Assembly: GCA_049999725.1 (NCBI GenBank) | Contig: JBNGIS010020613.1 | Span: forward strand, 1-56,336 | Direction: 5' to 3' | DNA: 56,336 nucleotides | Source: Haplomitrium mnioides | Lineage: Eukaryota; Marchantiophyta; Haplomitriopsida; Calobryales | Shown here: piece by piece, positions 22,984-33,980 of the stretch | Layout of the letters: each line of letters starts with the position of its first letter | Position numbering within the stretch: the first letter of the stretch is position 1 | Notes under the pieces: model-generated | What the model was told of the DNA's origin: nothing | Database searches by the model: none | The model's input: only the letters and a program-made list of their open reading frames with translations | Program-made: the position numbers and the translations under genes

Positions 22984-24340
22984 CTTATTCCAAGTAAAAT
23001 TTCAATATGGTATTGTTTCTGGTGTTGGCCAACAGCTTGCATCACCAATTGATCCTAACCAACAGCTTATTGCTAAAGGGTAAATCACTCTATGATAAAG
23101 TTGGGCATTTTGGGTGGGGAGAAACTCTAGATATTATCCTTTGAGTTTTCAATCAAAGAGAGCATGTAATTTAAACTTCTTATGGTGTTTAGAGATAGAT
23201 TGATTATACATGATGGAAATATCTTAGTATTACCCTACTATTCTATTTGCAACACATGCTTCCTTCGACTATTATAGAACATGGAGCAAATGTGTGTGCA
23301 TACATCCATTTCTTTTCCAACGCATGTTCATTACTAAAAGAAAGTGACAACCCATGTAGATTTTGGTAATTATTATATTTCTACTATAGTTGGGATCACA
23401 TTGAAAAGGAGATGAGAGGTGGTAAAAATATGTACCTCATTTTTTGACAGAAGAATCTAATGAAAAGAATGAAATTAGAAAAAAGAATCATAGACAAGGA
23501 AAGTGGACAGATCGTATGGGTTGTTTATGCCCATGGAAATGTGTGTAGATTGTATTGATTGTCCATGATTTTGGGAATGGGAATGTTGGTAGTATATATG
23601 GTTCTGCGGTGCAAATAGTTGTGGAAGCCCTATTGATCATTTGTCAAACAACTACTCTTTATCTTATCCAAAAGAAATTGTCAAATGCAAAACATGTCAG
23701 AGGCCCTTTGGGCACTGCTTGAGGCTCTAAAGAATAGTAATGCTTAGAATCTTTGCAGCTACCTACTCATTAGTCCAACCTCACATCCACTTCCATACAA
23801 ATATAGAATAGGTTGCATGGCATATAAGCATTGCTTGAGCCACTGTAGAATAGGAATGCAGAAAACCCCTGCACCTACCTACTTATCATATTGTTGGATC
23901 ATGTTTGAGCTTATCAGTCATCAATTAAAGTCTACTGCAGATATCAATCCTCAAATGTGAAACTCTGAAATTCATTGTTGATGCAAAGATTCCTCTAATA
24001 CATGTAGTTGTATTTATGTCATGTATTCTAGCAATTGTTAGATGCTACACTCACTAAGAATTTCAGAATTGAAAAACCGATGCCAATCATTTATGAAAGC
24101 CCTTACTCTCGAAAGAGACGTCTATAATGAGAATGGAATGCTGAATAGAGGATTGCTCTTGCAAAAGAGCGCACATTGTCAATTTCCACCACAAATAGTC
24201 AAACACATGTTTCACATAGAGCAAATCAAACAAAAGCGCAATCAACTATAACTCGTAAGGCAAATCACACCCAACATTGAGAAGCACATATTTTCCATCT
24301 TGAATTTTTGTTGGCATGCATGCTACTTGACATGACTTGC
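22984..24340. other. Intergenic, no gene recognised
   Basis: AT-rich with no coding signal that I recognise. A ~45-bp direct repeat (GCTTGAG...CTGTAGAATAG...AATGC...TGCA/GCACCTACCTACT) occurs near 23718-23775 and 23843-23885. It may include the 5' part of the Helitron. I could not identify the Helitron 5' TC terminus. Confidence 0.4.
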
Positions 24341-24349
24341 TCTTTGTAC

Positions 24350-26343
24350 TATAGATTTGGGCAAATGAATATTCAATGCTAGCTGTGTCATGCTCTTCAC
24401 TAGATTGAAGAGTGGATTATTATGAGTTCAAGGAGCTGACCATTATTCTCAGTTTGTTGTGATCAAGGCAAGATTGAACTCCCACCTTTGGCTGATATGC
24501 TCAAGCCTTTAAAGAGTCTACTAAAAAAGCATGCATGGTAAGCGAAGGCATATCGTCAAAATATCCATGCATATAGTGCTCTTTTGTTCACATGAGCGCT
24601 TTGCTGCATATGGCATATGTACTTTTCAATTGCATAGCTCTTTGTATCATATAATGGGTAGCATATTTTTGGATGAAGACCACACATGAAAGTTTTCTCA
24701 ACTTTACATTGCCGATAGCAATACAACATTAAATTGTTGGATGTTTATTTTTGAACAGCTGAATTGAAGCACCATGAAACAACTACAAAACATATTGCAA
24801 ATAGTAAATCCATATGCACAATTGTATGACAATGTGCGCCAAAGAATGGTGGAAGAGCCTGCAGCTGAACTTAAATTGCAATTGTTATTGCTGCAATCAT
24901 ATGATCAATGTCAATGTAACATGCCTATAGCAGACAAAATTGGTGTGATCATGGTGAGCGATGGGCATAATGGCAGCATTTCTGATTGTGATATCATTGT
25001 CAAATATACAAATAGGATTTTACAGCATGTATCAACGTTGCATTCAAGATACGTGCCACTCTATTGCATGCTACTCTTCCCATATGGGTGTTAAGGATGG
25101 TAAAAAAACATTGCATTAATGGATTTTATGTTCAATAGCATGGACTTTGAAGTAATGGCCCCTATGTTGCTTGTGAGAAAAGAGGCTCTATGTCCATGTC
25201 ACAAATAGAGTATTATGCTTACATGTTTCATCCACATCATTGTATGGATCGTATCTTTTTGGTTGGACGCTTGCTTCAATAGTTTATAGTTGCTATTTAA
25301 GTGTGTGGAGCAAAATTGACTTCAATTCCTCATTGAAAATCAACATTGTGATGTGAGTTATATTTAAGCATCGTAGATGCGCTTAATGATGGAGATCATG
25401 ATGCAACACAAGTAGGACATAGGATGATTTTGTTATCATCATTTTTTGGAGGGGACAAGCAAATGATCCAACTATACCAAGATGCAATGTCTACTGTGTG
25501 GTATTTCAGGTAGCTAGCTCTCTTCATCACATTCACATGTAACCCAAAATGGTTGGAGATCATTGAAGAGCTAGAAGAAGGACAAGTGCCACAAGATCAA
25601 CCAAGTTTGATTGCACATATCTTTAAAATGAAATTCAAAGAGATCATGATGGATATCAAAGACAGAGTGATTTTTGCACAATATTAAGCTATTGCTATGT
25701 GATTGAGTTTAGAAACGATGTGTACTATATGCGCACATTTTGTTGATGTTGGATGAACAATCAAAATTGAGAAGCTTTGATGAAGTTGAATTTGTTGTAT
25801 TAGCTAAGATTCCAAACCCATTGACCCAATCTTAAACCTATAAGACTTTGACATATTGTTTGGTGCATGGACCATATGGTGTGGAGAAGCTAAAAAGAAC
25901 ATGTATTGTAAAAGAAAAGTGTTCAAGGTGATATCGATGACAATTTCTTGACATAACGTGTTTACAAAAACATGAGTATCATGTGTACAAACGAAAAAAT
26001 AATAAGTGCACACAATGCACACATCAATGTTGAGGTAGGCACCTTCTTAAGTGAGAAAACATAACATGTAGCAAAAGTTTTTATTATTAGTCATTATTAA
26101 TGTACATGTTCTTTTATTGTTTCATTCAAGTACCTTCTCAAATACATCTACAAAAGTCATGATATAGCCACAATTATGTTGCAAAATGTTGATGAGATTC
26201 AACAATATATTGATGCACACTCTATATCTGCTTTCAAAACGACATAGTGTATAATGGGTTTCAAAATGCATGATGGCTTCTTATCAATCCAATGGCTACA
26301 AGTTCACTTACCAGATCAATAGAGTGCTATGTTCAATGCTAAT
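24350..26343 (+). pseudogene. Helitron Rep (HUH) region
   Basis: The motifs follow the Helitron order. First comes a Cys/His start (GQMNIQC, CHALH) and CCDQGKIELPPLADMLKPLK near 24460, then FAAYGICTFQLHSSLYHIMG. Next are LQNILQIVNPYAQLYDNVRQ, MPIADKIGVIMVSDG and HSRYVPLYCMLLFPYG (24774-25094). After that, DATQVGHRMILLSSFFGG, QLYQDAMSTVWYFR, FITFTCNPKWLEI and PSLIAHIFKMKFKEIMMDI (25400-25680). The frame ends at SIQWLQVHLPDQ and MFNAN at 26343, where the TIR transposon sits. Rep would nick and join strands in rolling-circle transposition. Stops and frameshifts occur every 100-200 bp, and the HUH histidines lie in the damaged part near 25860. Confidence 0.85.
26340..26343. repeat. TSD (left) of TIR transposon copy 2: TAAT
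   Basis: TAAT here is repeated directly after the element at 34674-34677. The single copy fits the Helitron reading frame. Confidence 0.8.
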
Positions 26344-26373
26344 AGCAGCCGCTACTTTGAACTAGGAACCGCT
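26344..26373 (+). repeat. Left terminal inverted repeat, copy 2
   Basis: AGCAGCCGCTACTTTGAAC followed by a near-direct repeat of the core (GAACCGCTAT). It matches 55265-55294, where the first bases are AACAACCGCTACTTTGAACC, closer to the right-end TIR. Confidence 0.8.
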
Positions 26374-26749
26374 ATTGGGTTCATGTTTCATTTTTTGTTC
26401 TCAAAAACCAACTTTGAAATTTTAACATCCAAAATTATCAATTTGACACTAGCAATGCTCATTTGCAAAAAAAAAAGAAGTAATTTTAAATATCAAAATC
26501 ACTTATTTGAAGTTCACAATGTATTAAAAAAAATCTTCTTATGAGAATATTATTAAAATTTCTTTCATAATTTCTTTTTTTTTAAACATGAGCATCACCG
26601 AACAAAAAAATATACAAAACAAATGTGTCATTTGGTGTTAAATATTTTCAAAGCTAGCTAAGATATCATTCATTTCACAAATTGATGAAAACATTCAAAT
26701 TTTATCAAAAACATGTTCAATCAAAAAAATATGCATTAACGCGTTGAAA

Positions 26750-27110
26750 CTCTAAAGTGTAGTCTTAAAGCTCATGCATGTAGAGAATGTCAATGAAACT
26801 TTGCACTTGGAATGGTAAAGCTCAGAAATGCTTGGAATGTTGAGGTTGTCATATGCAGAACCTTTGAACTAGAACCCAAATGTGTAGGCGTAAGAGGATT
26901 GTCAAAGCAAAGTAATTGTGAAAAAACTACTAAAACCAAGGCATGCTTGGAGAACTAAAGACCATGCAAGCTTGAACAACAAAAGCCCATATGCTCATGG
27001 AAAATAGAAGCTCACGCAAGCTTGAACAACTAAAGCCAATGCATGTATGGACAACAGAAGCGCATGCAAGCATGGATTGGCAAGTAAATTGACGTAGGGA
27101 CCTTCCATGC
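26750..27110. repeat. Left subterminal palindrome array, copy 2
   Basis: Degenerate units of about 30-40 bp contain cores such as CATGCAAGCATG, CATGCTTGG and AATGCATGTATGG. They are joined by 'ACAACAGAAGC/ACAACTAAAGC' spacers. The position, between TIR and methyltransferase stop, equals the arrays at 1380-1740 and 55640-55920. Confidence 0.7.
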
Positions 27111-27289
27111 AAGTATAGACCTTGTAGCTAATTTTAATGAAAACAAATATGTTTTTGTTTAAAACTAATTTTGTGAAGGAAATTGTATTGTGAAGAAAAC
27201 ACTTAAATTGGATTTGGAATGTTATAAGCAAGAAGAGGAACCAAATAATATTTTTTGACAAAAATACTTTACTATGTACAAAAATAAAA

Positions 27290-28600
27290 TCACTCTGATG
27301 CTACAGCCCTATCCTCTTCAAGAGAAACAGTCTCATCTAAATCTATCACTTGAGAAGCTTTGACATCTGCAATAGTTAAAGAGTACTGTCGAGACTTTCC
27401 AATATTTGCAATCACTACAAAATCACTAGATGCACATACAATACTAGGAGGAATAGGCTCCTTGTGGTACGCATATACAATCTAGTACTCGGTAACATCG
27501 AATGGCAAAGAAGCTATCGTCAAAAATCTCTAAGGAATATAGATACATTGTCGTCTATCATATTCCAATGTGATGTAATTTTGCATCATCTTTAAAGCAA
27601 AAACAAGGCATGTGTCAGACCCAAAGCAAAGATCCAAAATTCCATCTTGCTCTATTGATAAATTTTGAATGAAAAAATTATACAAAGCCTCACGCTTGTG
27701 GTAAACATTTATAGGAGCATCATCTTCTGGATGTTTAAGCTTTGCAGATTCTACCAAATAGCTAAACACACTTCGCATAATTTGGTGAGGATGACGAGTG
27801 GCATCATCAACTTGAAAGTTGAAGAGCCTCATACTCCGCTTGCTCTCCTTTGTCGAGTAGCCCACAGCCCAATACTTGTGAGCATGAGGGATTTGCAAAC
27901 CACTTGAATGATGAGTATTACTTTTGTCCATGTAGTAACAAAAACAAACACATGAGACAAAGAAAAAAAAAGGAAAGGAAAAACAAAATATATAAACTAG
28001 TAGATAGAAAAATTAAAAACAACTTACCAGACAATGTGGTTGATAGTACAGCAAACCTCCAACAAAGCACCCTCAACAATGTCAAACTGTTGTGAGGAGT
28101 GGATAACTACAAAAGACCAAAACTCCAAAGTAGCAACAGCCATAAAAGAAGAAACCATATAAAAAATATCGTCCTTTGTAAACAGCTCCAAATCATCATG
28201 CTTATATTCCTTTCAGGTTATAACTGTAAGGAATATCAGCAATGGCTAAATTCAAACATCTTGGTTTCACTAAACTCTTCACTGTCAAGCATTAGACTCC
28301 TTGTGGACTTGATAATATGCCACATTGAGTCCATTGACAAAGGACAGTAAGTCCTCATCTTTCTCATCATAACTTGCTTCTGTTGGAAGGACAGAAGTTT
28401 CATTTGATTATCTCACCTTCCACTCTCTTGCTTTCTGGTAGTGAAATAGAAAAGTAGAGGGGTAAGAAACAAGAGTAGGGGATTGATCTTTGACTCCCAA
28501 TTTCTTTCACCTCTTAGCAGCAACTGTCAATTTTTTGGCCAACTATTGTTTGAAAACTTTGTCGTCTTTTAATAAAATACATAACCAAATTAAACTAAAA
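27290..28600 (-). pseudogene. Beta-class amino DNA methyltransferase domain, copy 2
   Basis: The minus strand from 28600 is colinear with copy 1. It reads LAIADIPYSYNL (motif IV, near 28240), DDLELFTKDDIF, FWSFVVIHSSQQFDIVEGAL and INHIVW, then donor GTAAGT at 28027 and a ~98-bp T-rich gap. Exon 2 (from 27929) reads DKSNTHHSSG, KYWAVGYSTKESKRSMRLF, NFFIQNLSIEQDGILDLCF, GSDTCLVFALKMMQNY (motif I; D replaces the second G of GSGT) and LEYDRRQ. It ends at TGA 27290-27292. About 75 extra bases with stops follow DRRQ compared with copy 1. The acceptor AG has become AT, and frameshifts occur near 28220 and 28350. The permuted IV...I order is shared by both copies. It is dead here, but the family must recently have been coding. 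Confidence 0.75.
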
Positions 28601-28639
28601 CAATAAGAGAAAATTTTAGTACAAGATAAGAAGAGACTA

Positions 28640-29065
28640 AGTTTATAGGCATGCATTGACTCTCGCGTCCATGCTCATATAGACTCTCTAGTCCATACGC
28701 GCAAGGACTTGAGAGTCCTTGTGTAAACGGACTAGAGAGTCCATGCGAGCATAGACTCCTGAGTCCATGCGTGCATGGTCTCTCAAGTCTCTGTGGGCAG
28801 GGACTCACGAGTTACTTCGAGCATGGACTCTTGAGAACCCATTCGTGCATAGACTCTTGAGTCCAAGCGTGCAAGGACTCGAGAGTTCATGCGCCTATGG
28901 ACTTTGGAGTCTAGGAGCGCACGGACTATCAATTCCTTGAGTGCTTGAAAGCTCAAGTCCATGCGTGCATGGACTCTAGACAATTAAGGAAAATATAAAC
29001 TCTTGAGTTCTTGGGCACATGGACTCTCAAGAGTTCATGTGCGCATGCACTCTCGAACCTTCAAA
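28640..29065. repeat. Dense palindromic minisatellite inside the methyltransferase gene
   Basis: About 13-15 tandem units of roughly 27-32 bp, each centred on an inverted pair such as AGTCCATGCGTGCATGGACT. They are separated by CTCNNGAG-type spacers, themselves palindromic. The array lies between the methyltransferase exon and the upstream linker, probably in an intron. Adjacent units could fold into a multi-hairpin structure. Confidence 0.8.
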
Positions 29066-29191
29066 AGCAAACTGAAATAAAACTACAAATCAGAATAGAA
29101 AAAAAAGAAAAGACATTTACCAACAATTTCTCAAAACTTGAATAAAATGATGACATCTTGGACTCTTTGGTGTGGATGGGATACTCCATCC

Positions 29192-30100
29192 TTACTTCCT
29201 CCCAGGCTTTGCAATACATTTCCGAGCAAAAGACTTGACCATCACCACCAAAACCTTATGTCTCTCTAATTCTCGCGACATCTCTTCGATTGAAAGCTCT
29301 CCAGCTTCAACATGTTTCAAAACTAAGATTTTAATTTCATCTAGAAGACCTTGAAAGGACCTCCAAGGTGTCCACTTCATGTCTTCCATTCTTAAGGAAC
29401 CTTTGGCCTTTGACTTCTGGCCCTTCATGATGTTCTTTTCTCACATTGAAAAAATTCTTTGTTGTAAATCTAAGAGCTCACCACTTTGAAATGCAAGCTA
29501 GGACCAATTGTCTTGAGAAGTGAATGTCTTCTCAAGAGTTGACTTTGGCTTAATTTCCAAGGTCTATAGCATCAACTCTTGCTTTAATTTTTGGGATGAC
29601 ACCATCCCACCTTCAACAAACCTTTAATGCCAATATTTGACCTTCTAAATTTAGGTCATTTCTAACATGTATCGTTGGTCATAGTTATCATCTATTGCAA
29701 AAATACGGGCCTTTGTTGGTGTTAAGCCCACATAAACATAGCAGTTGTAGAGCAACAACATTGGATTCTTCGCTCCGTATTTGGTGATTAAAAGCTACCT
29801 TACGGCAGCACTGTGATTGCCTCCTGCAATCTCGTAACAATATTTGCTAAGGTTCCTCATATCAAACTCTGACTTGTCCTTTAACCCGCACTTCGGGTCA
29901 ACGACAACAATGAAAAAATTGTGCACATATTTATTAGTGAGCATTCTCTGCGCCAGGAGCTCAAGATGTATTAGTGAGCATTCTCTACACCATAGTAGAT
30001 GAGGACTGTGAAAGTTGAGGTGTTGAAGCCTGAAGGGTTCTACCATATAGTGTCTGAGTAGGATCAATGCTTTGCTGTGTCACACGAGGTGACGTTGTCA
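29192..30100 (-). pseudogene. ParB-like domain and linker upstream of the methyltransferase
   Basis: The minus strand from about 30070 reads RMLTNKYVHNFFIVVVDPKC, LKDKSEFDMRNLSKYCYEIA, GGNHSAAVR*LLITKYGAKN and PMLLLYNCYVYVGLTPTKAR, then AIDDNYDQRYMLEMT. The GGNHSAAVR loop followed by a helix and a YVGL strand resembles the ParB/Srx fold box II (xDGxHRxxA). That domain is often fused to phage and bacterial amino-methyltransferases. A helical linker follows (KWTPWRSFQGLLDEIKILVL, EMSRELERHKVLVVMVKSFA, 29192-29428). Orientation and order suggest one gene with the methyltransferase domain. A 27-bp tandem duplication (GAGAATGCTCACTAATA...) sits near 29935-29985. The fold assignment is by eye and tentative; the gene start was not found. 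Confidence 0.5.
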
Positions 30101-30654
30101 TCTGAGTTGATGACTTCACGGATAGCTTTGGATGTCAAGTATGTCGTGACATCAAGTGACCAAGAACAATAATTGGAGCCGTCCAGTTTTATAGCTTGGC
30201 GGTAGGGAAAGGACTTGTTCAGAAATGAAGCAAGCTTATACTAGAATGTGAGATCAGTTCTAGGATGGTAAGGTGAAAGAGGTCCAGGAATCTTTGATGT
30301 CACGAAGAAATGGTGAAGAGATACAGTCTTGGGTTGTAATCATAGAAGTTAGCAATGCAGGCTAGTTTTGAGCATGCACAGGGTTGGCGAGTCAACAAAA
30401 TATGAGCCAAGTTGCCCAGGTATCGTCAAACAGAGGAAGAACAACAAATGAAGAAAGAAAAGGAAGGGATGAATGGTGAAACTATGGATGGGAGTAAGGT
30501 CGCCAAGTGTAAACCAAAATAAGAGGAAAGTCTCTAGTCGAGCGGTCGCAAGATGTCACCCAAATCAGTGGTCAACCAGAAAAAAAAAAGTAAGCAATGC
30601 GCAGGGCTTGGCTGGTGAAGAACTTGTGTCAATAGAAAAAAAAAAGGTCGAGCA

Positions 30655-30900
30655 AATATGCGGGTGTCGACGAGGAGCAAGAGATGAGTTGCGAACAATA
30701 AGAGATACAAGGCGCAAGCAGAAGGTAGATGAGCTGCGAGCAGGAGGTCAATGAGTTGCAAGCAAGAGGTAGATGAGCCGCGAGCAGGAGGTCGACGAGT
30801 CGCGAGCAGGAGAAAAATGAGTTGCAAGCAGGAGAAAAGTGAGTCGCAAGTAGGAGAAATGCGAGCCGCGAGCAGGAGAAAGAACTGCGTGAGCGGGAGA
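30655..30900. repeat. GA-rich ~22-bp minisatellite in the inter-gene region
   Basis: About 10 imperfect copies of GAGCAGGAGGTCGATGAGTCGC-like units, becoming GAGCAGGAGAAAAATGAG on the right. It is strongly purine-rich on the plus strand. It lies upstream of both divergent genes of the transposon. Confidence 0.75.
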
Positions 30901-31034
30901 AAGAACCCTAGCCCATACGGCGGGGTGTGAAGAAGAGAAAAAAAAGAGAGCGAGTAATCTTTTAGAGAAAAAAAGGAAGGAATAGAACGATCAAGTGAAG
31001 GAAAAAAGGAGCAATGCGCGCTGCAAACTGCCAT

Positions 31035-31856
31035 TGTTAGAGCATTCTGCGAGAGAAAAAAAATGAACGAGAGGAAATAAAAGGTCTCGTGCAGAGGAGA
31101 AAAAAGTGTACACTAATGTTCTCTCAAGTGTTGATGGAGGTAGAGCGCATATGGGAGATGGAGAAAAAAATGTAGAGTCATTTCGTACTGACAATGTGTT
31201 ATCGGATGAGCACCGTACAAACACACACGAGAGCTTCTGAGAGCAAGAGTAGAATAGTTGGAATGAAGGGCCACTGTCTGCAACTTTGTATATTCAGTTG
31301 CAAAAAATTTTTCTTTTATTGCTTTGAATCAAGAGCCCTTTGCTAGATAAACTATATCAAGAATCATTTTTGTTGTTTGCAAATCATATGTGTGCAAAGG
31401 TTTTCTTCTTGTTTCTTTCAAAACCAATCTTGAAAATAGTCAAAGTAAGTCAATATATTGTTGTTGTTGCTTTTGGTCCTATGCACGCATGGAACTAGTT
31501 GTTGTCTCCGCTGATCCTATGCATGCATAAGATCTCTTATTGTTTTTTTAATCCTTTGCAAACAAAGAGTCCAAGCTACCTTTGAAATTATAGTTTCAGT
31601 TTGTGACCCCTTGTTAGCAAATTATGTTTCTCTCCTTTCAAATCTTTTGTTTATTTCAAGTCAAACACAAGTACTTTTTGTGAATGTTATTTAGATTCTC
31701 CTATATTTAAATTAGCTAAAGTTTATTTGAAATATTTTTATAAATTTTTCACTTCTACCAATCTAACATTTGTTTAAGATGAATTGAACATTTTTAGCAC
31801 CCAAGGTTGTTTTTTGAAGTTTGAAACATCGACACATGTTTTACTAAACTACTTTT
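31035..31856. promoter_or_regulatory. Divergent inter-gene region of the TIR transposon (presumed promoters)
   Basis: No coding signal except a 40-bp piece (31264-31303) nearly identical to the transposase gene at 32210-32249. Two palindromic motifs (CTATGCACGCATGG and CTATGCATGCATAAG) lie near 31482-31530. I cannot pick a TATA box with confidence. The N-terminal part of the + gene may also be missing from here. Confidence 0.35.
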
Positions 31857-33600
31857 ATGTCTTTTGTGCTTTGTGATAATGCAATCAAATATAATCACCA
31901 ATTGTTTCTTCATCGTGACCAACAAATGAAAGAAAGAACAAAACCTGCAAACCATCGAAGACAATATTATGGCAATGGTCAAAAATATTTGGGAATTATC
32001 ATTGATGAAATGGATCAGAAGAAAACTACTATTCCACACAAGCTTTTGCCACCAAAAAACATTGATAAAGATTATTTTGTGGGTGGGCATGTTGTTGGTG
32101 CCTTGATATTCAATCATGCTCCTTCTTCAAGGGTCTTTTTAACCTACATAAACTTGAGAAGCAGTTTTAATTTGAAAATTAATGTGCTCAAAAAAATATT
32201 ATATGACTTTGAAGGGCCACTGTCTACAACTTTGTATCTTCAATTGGACAACACGACACGAGTGAATAAGAATTCTATCTTATTTGGATATCTTAGTCTC
32301 CTTATTGCAAAGAATGTTTTCTTGAAAAATCAAGGTTGGCTATACTAACAATCAAATTGATCAAATGTTCAGCCAATTCTTGAAACATTTGAAACGTATC
32401 AAAGATTTTATGATTATGAATCTTAGCGAGGTGCTACAGTTATCGTATAATCCTAGACCTCATATAACTCTTTTGATGGAAACTTGGGATTTCAAAATAT
32501 TTCTGCAACAACATCCCTCTATGTTTCAAAGTATACATGATATTACCTTTAATCAGCAATTCAAATTCCAGTTGAATGATTCCAAGGCAAACATTTGGAG
32601 CAAACAATTTTCAACAGATGAATTTTGGCTAGCTCTAGATGGTATTTGTCAACTCAAGTGTCTACATGAAGTGGATAGAGAAATTTTAAGTTCAATATTG
32701 ATTCCTCTCAAGGCATATTCTGAAATCAAATAATCTCAAAAGGAAGAAAGAGAAGTTGATGTCGAGAAAGTGGTCTTTGTAATAAAGGATAACATAAGTA
32801 AGAACTACTACAAGTTCTTTACAAATTCTTATATTCAATGGTGGAATGACCTTTTTTCTTACCTAACAAGAGATTGCGGCCTTCATCTTTTGAAAAAAAA
32901 GACGAGGACTCGAAGCAGAATTCACCTTTTTCCCCTTCACAACCAGCAAACACTTGTAATGATTCTCAAAATGTTTGTCTAGGCTCTCAGCTTGATGCTC
33001 AATAGACAAAATAAGATACTAAAGTACAACAAATACTTTCTACACATCGAGCAATCTATGATGGATCACCTAGGTTGTGAAAAAAGACTCTTGCGTACAA
33101 TGCCTGATATGGGTACAAATTTGGCAATCTACATGGGATTAAAGCTAGAATGTTTATTTGTGTTGTTGCATCTTTGGATCCAAATGGCAGACCATTTTGG
33201 GTTGCCAAAGTCCTCCAAGTTTTGTCATTTAATGAGGAAGAACCTCCAAACCCAAAACAAGTACGTGTTCAATGGTTTGCTCGTGAAGATGAGGATGCAT
33301 TTTCTGGACTATACTTCCCAGAAAAAATAGAGCAACAATAGGGAAATGCAAATCCAAGTTACATATTGATGTACTTGATGTGACACAAATCACAATTTTG
33401 TCTTTTGATTTTCTTCTTACACAAAAAAACCAATTGAAGAAAACCACTCTAGCTACCATTAAATAAAATATATTTGAGTACGAAAGACAAAAAGCAATCA
33501 ATCCTGATATGCTTGAAAGAGATTCAATCACTGTCATTAACACTGAGATAGATGAAGTAAATTTTGACACTACCTAGAACTAGGCAAAATAGCTTCTATT
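31857..33600 (+). pseudogene. DUF7869-type protein, probable DDE-like transposase of the TIR transposon
   Basis: From 31857 the frame reads HRDQQMKERTKPANHRRQYY, then IIDEMDQKKTTIPHKLLPP (first acidic cluster) and VVGALIFNHAPSSRVFLTY. It continues ILYDFEGPLSTTLYLQLDNT (second acidic, D in QLDN) and TRVNKNSILFGYLSLLIAKN. After a frameshift near 32335 it reads VGYTNNQIDQMFSQFLKHLK (third acidic candidate in IDQMF). This spacing of conserved acids is that of DUF7869 proteins and suggests an RNase H-fold nuclease; that activity is inference. A further domain follows after stops: DPNGRPFWVAKVLQVLSF and PNPKQVRVQWFA (33170-33280), BAH/chromo-like beta strands. No full-length frame survives. The N-terminal Cys-rich part usual in the family is absent or unrecognised. 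Confidence 0.7.
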
Positions 33601-33659
33601 CTAATCTAGGGTTCCTTGACTCAGATACATAGTAAGTGGGAGTGTTAGAAATCCAGTGT

Positions 33660-33980
33660 GAAGTCTGAATCTGACTTGGTAGTAGAAGTTTGAAGCTTGT
33701 GAGCGCATAGACTTTGATTCGCAAGTTGAAACTTTGTGTGTACAAAAACTCTCATGTGGAGATTAAAACCCATGTTCTTTATATACTTTGTTGTGGAGTG
33801 TTCAGATAGTGAGTTTGGATTCCTCTGTGCGGATAGACTTTGGAGTGGAGTGTTCAGACAGTGAGCTCCAATTCCCATGCACGCATAGACTTTGGGGTGG
33901 AAGTTCAAGCCTTCCACAGACTCTACTTCTTATATACAACCCTCAAGCTTCTACATGCAAAGACTACTAGTTAGAGCATA
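33660..33980. repeat. Right palindrome units, copy 2
   Basis: Three or more units around GCGCATAGACTTTGATTCG, GTGCGGATAGACTTTGGAG and CATGCACGCATAGACTTTGG, spaced about 60-130 bp. Same core as the arrays at 28640, 26750, 1380 and 55640. Confidence 0.65.

Noticed and set aside
23000-24250. Possible N-terminal Helitron exon (frame at 24042-24251)
   Set aside because: The peptide has no Helitron motif. The first recognisable Rep-side motifs start near 24350.
28590-28983. Repetitive minus-strand open frames (LSSPCTHGL- and RVHARMDSR-like peptides)
   Set aside because: They are translations of the palindromic minisatellite. The repeats keep DNA inversion symmetry, not a protein frame.
28640-29065. 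Possible CRISPR-like array (short repeats with spacers)
   Set aside because: Repeats are imperfect, spacers are related to each other and palindromic, and the context is a plant transposon.
30534-31034. 166-codon leucine/phenylalanine-rich minus-strand frame resembling a membrane protein
   Set aside because: It is antisense to the GA-rich minisatellite; CT-rich codons give Leu, Ser and Phe automatically. No other support.
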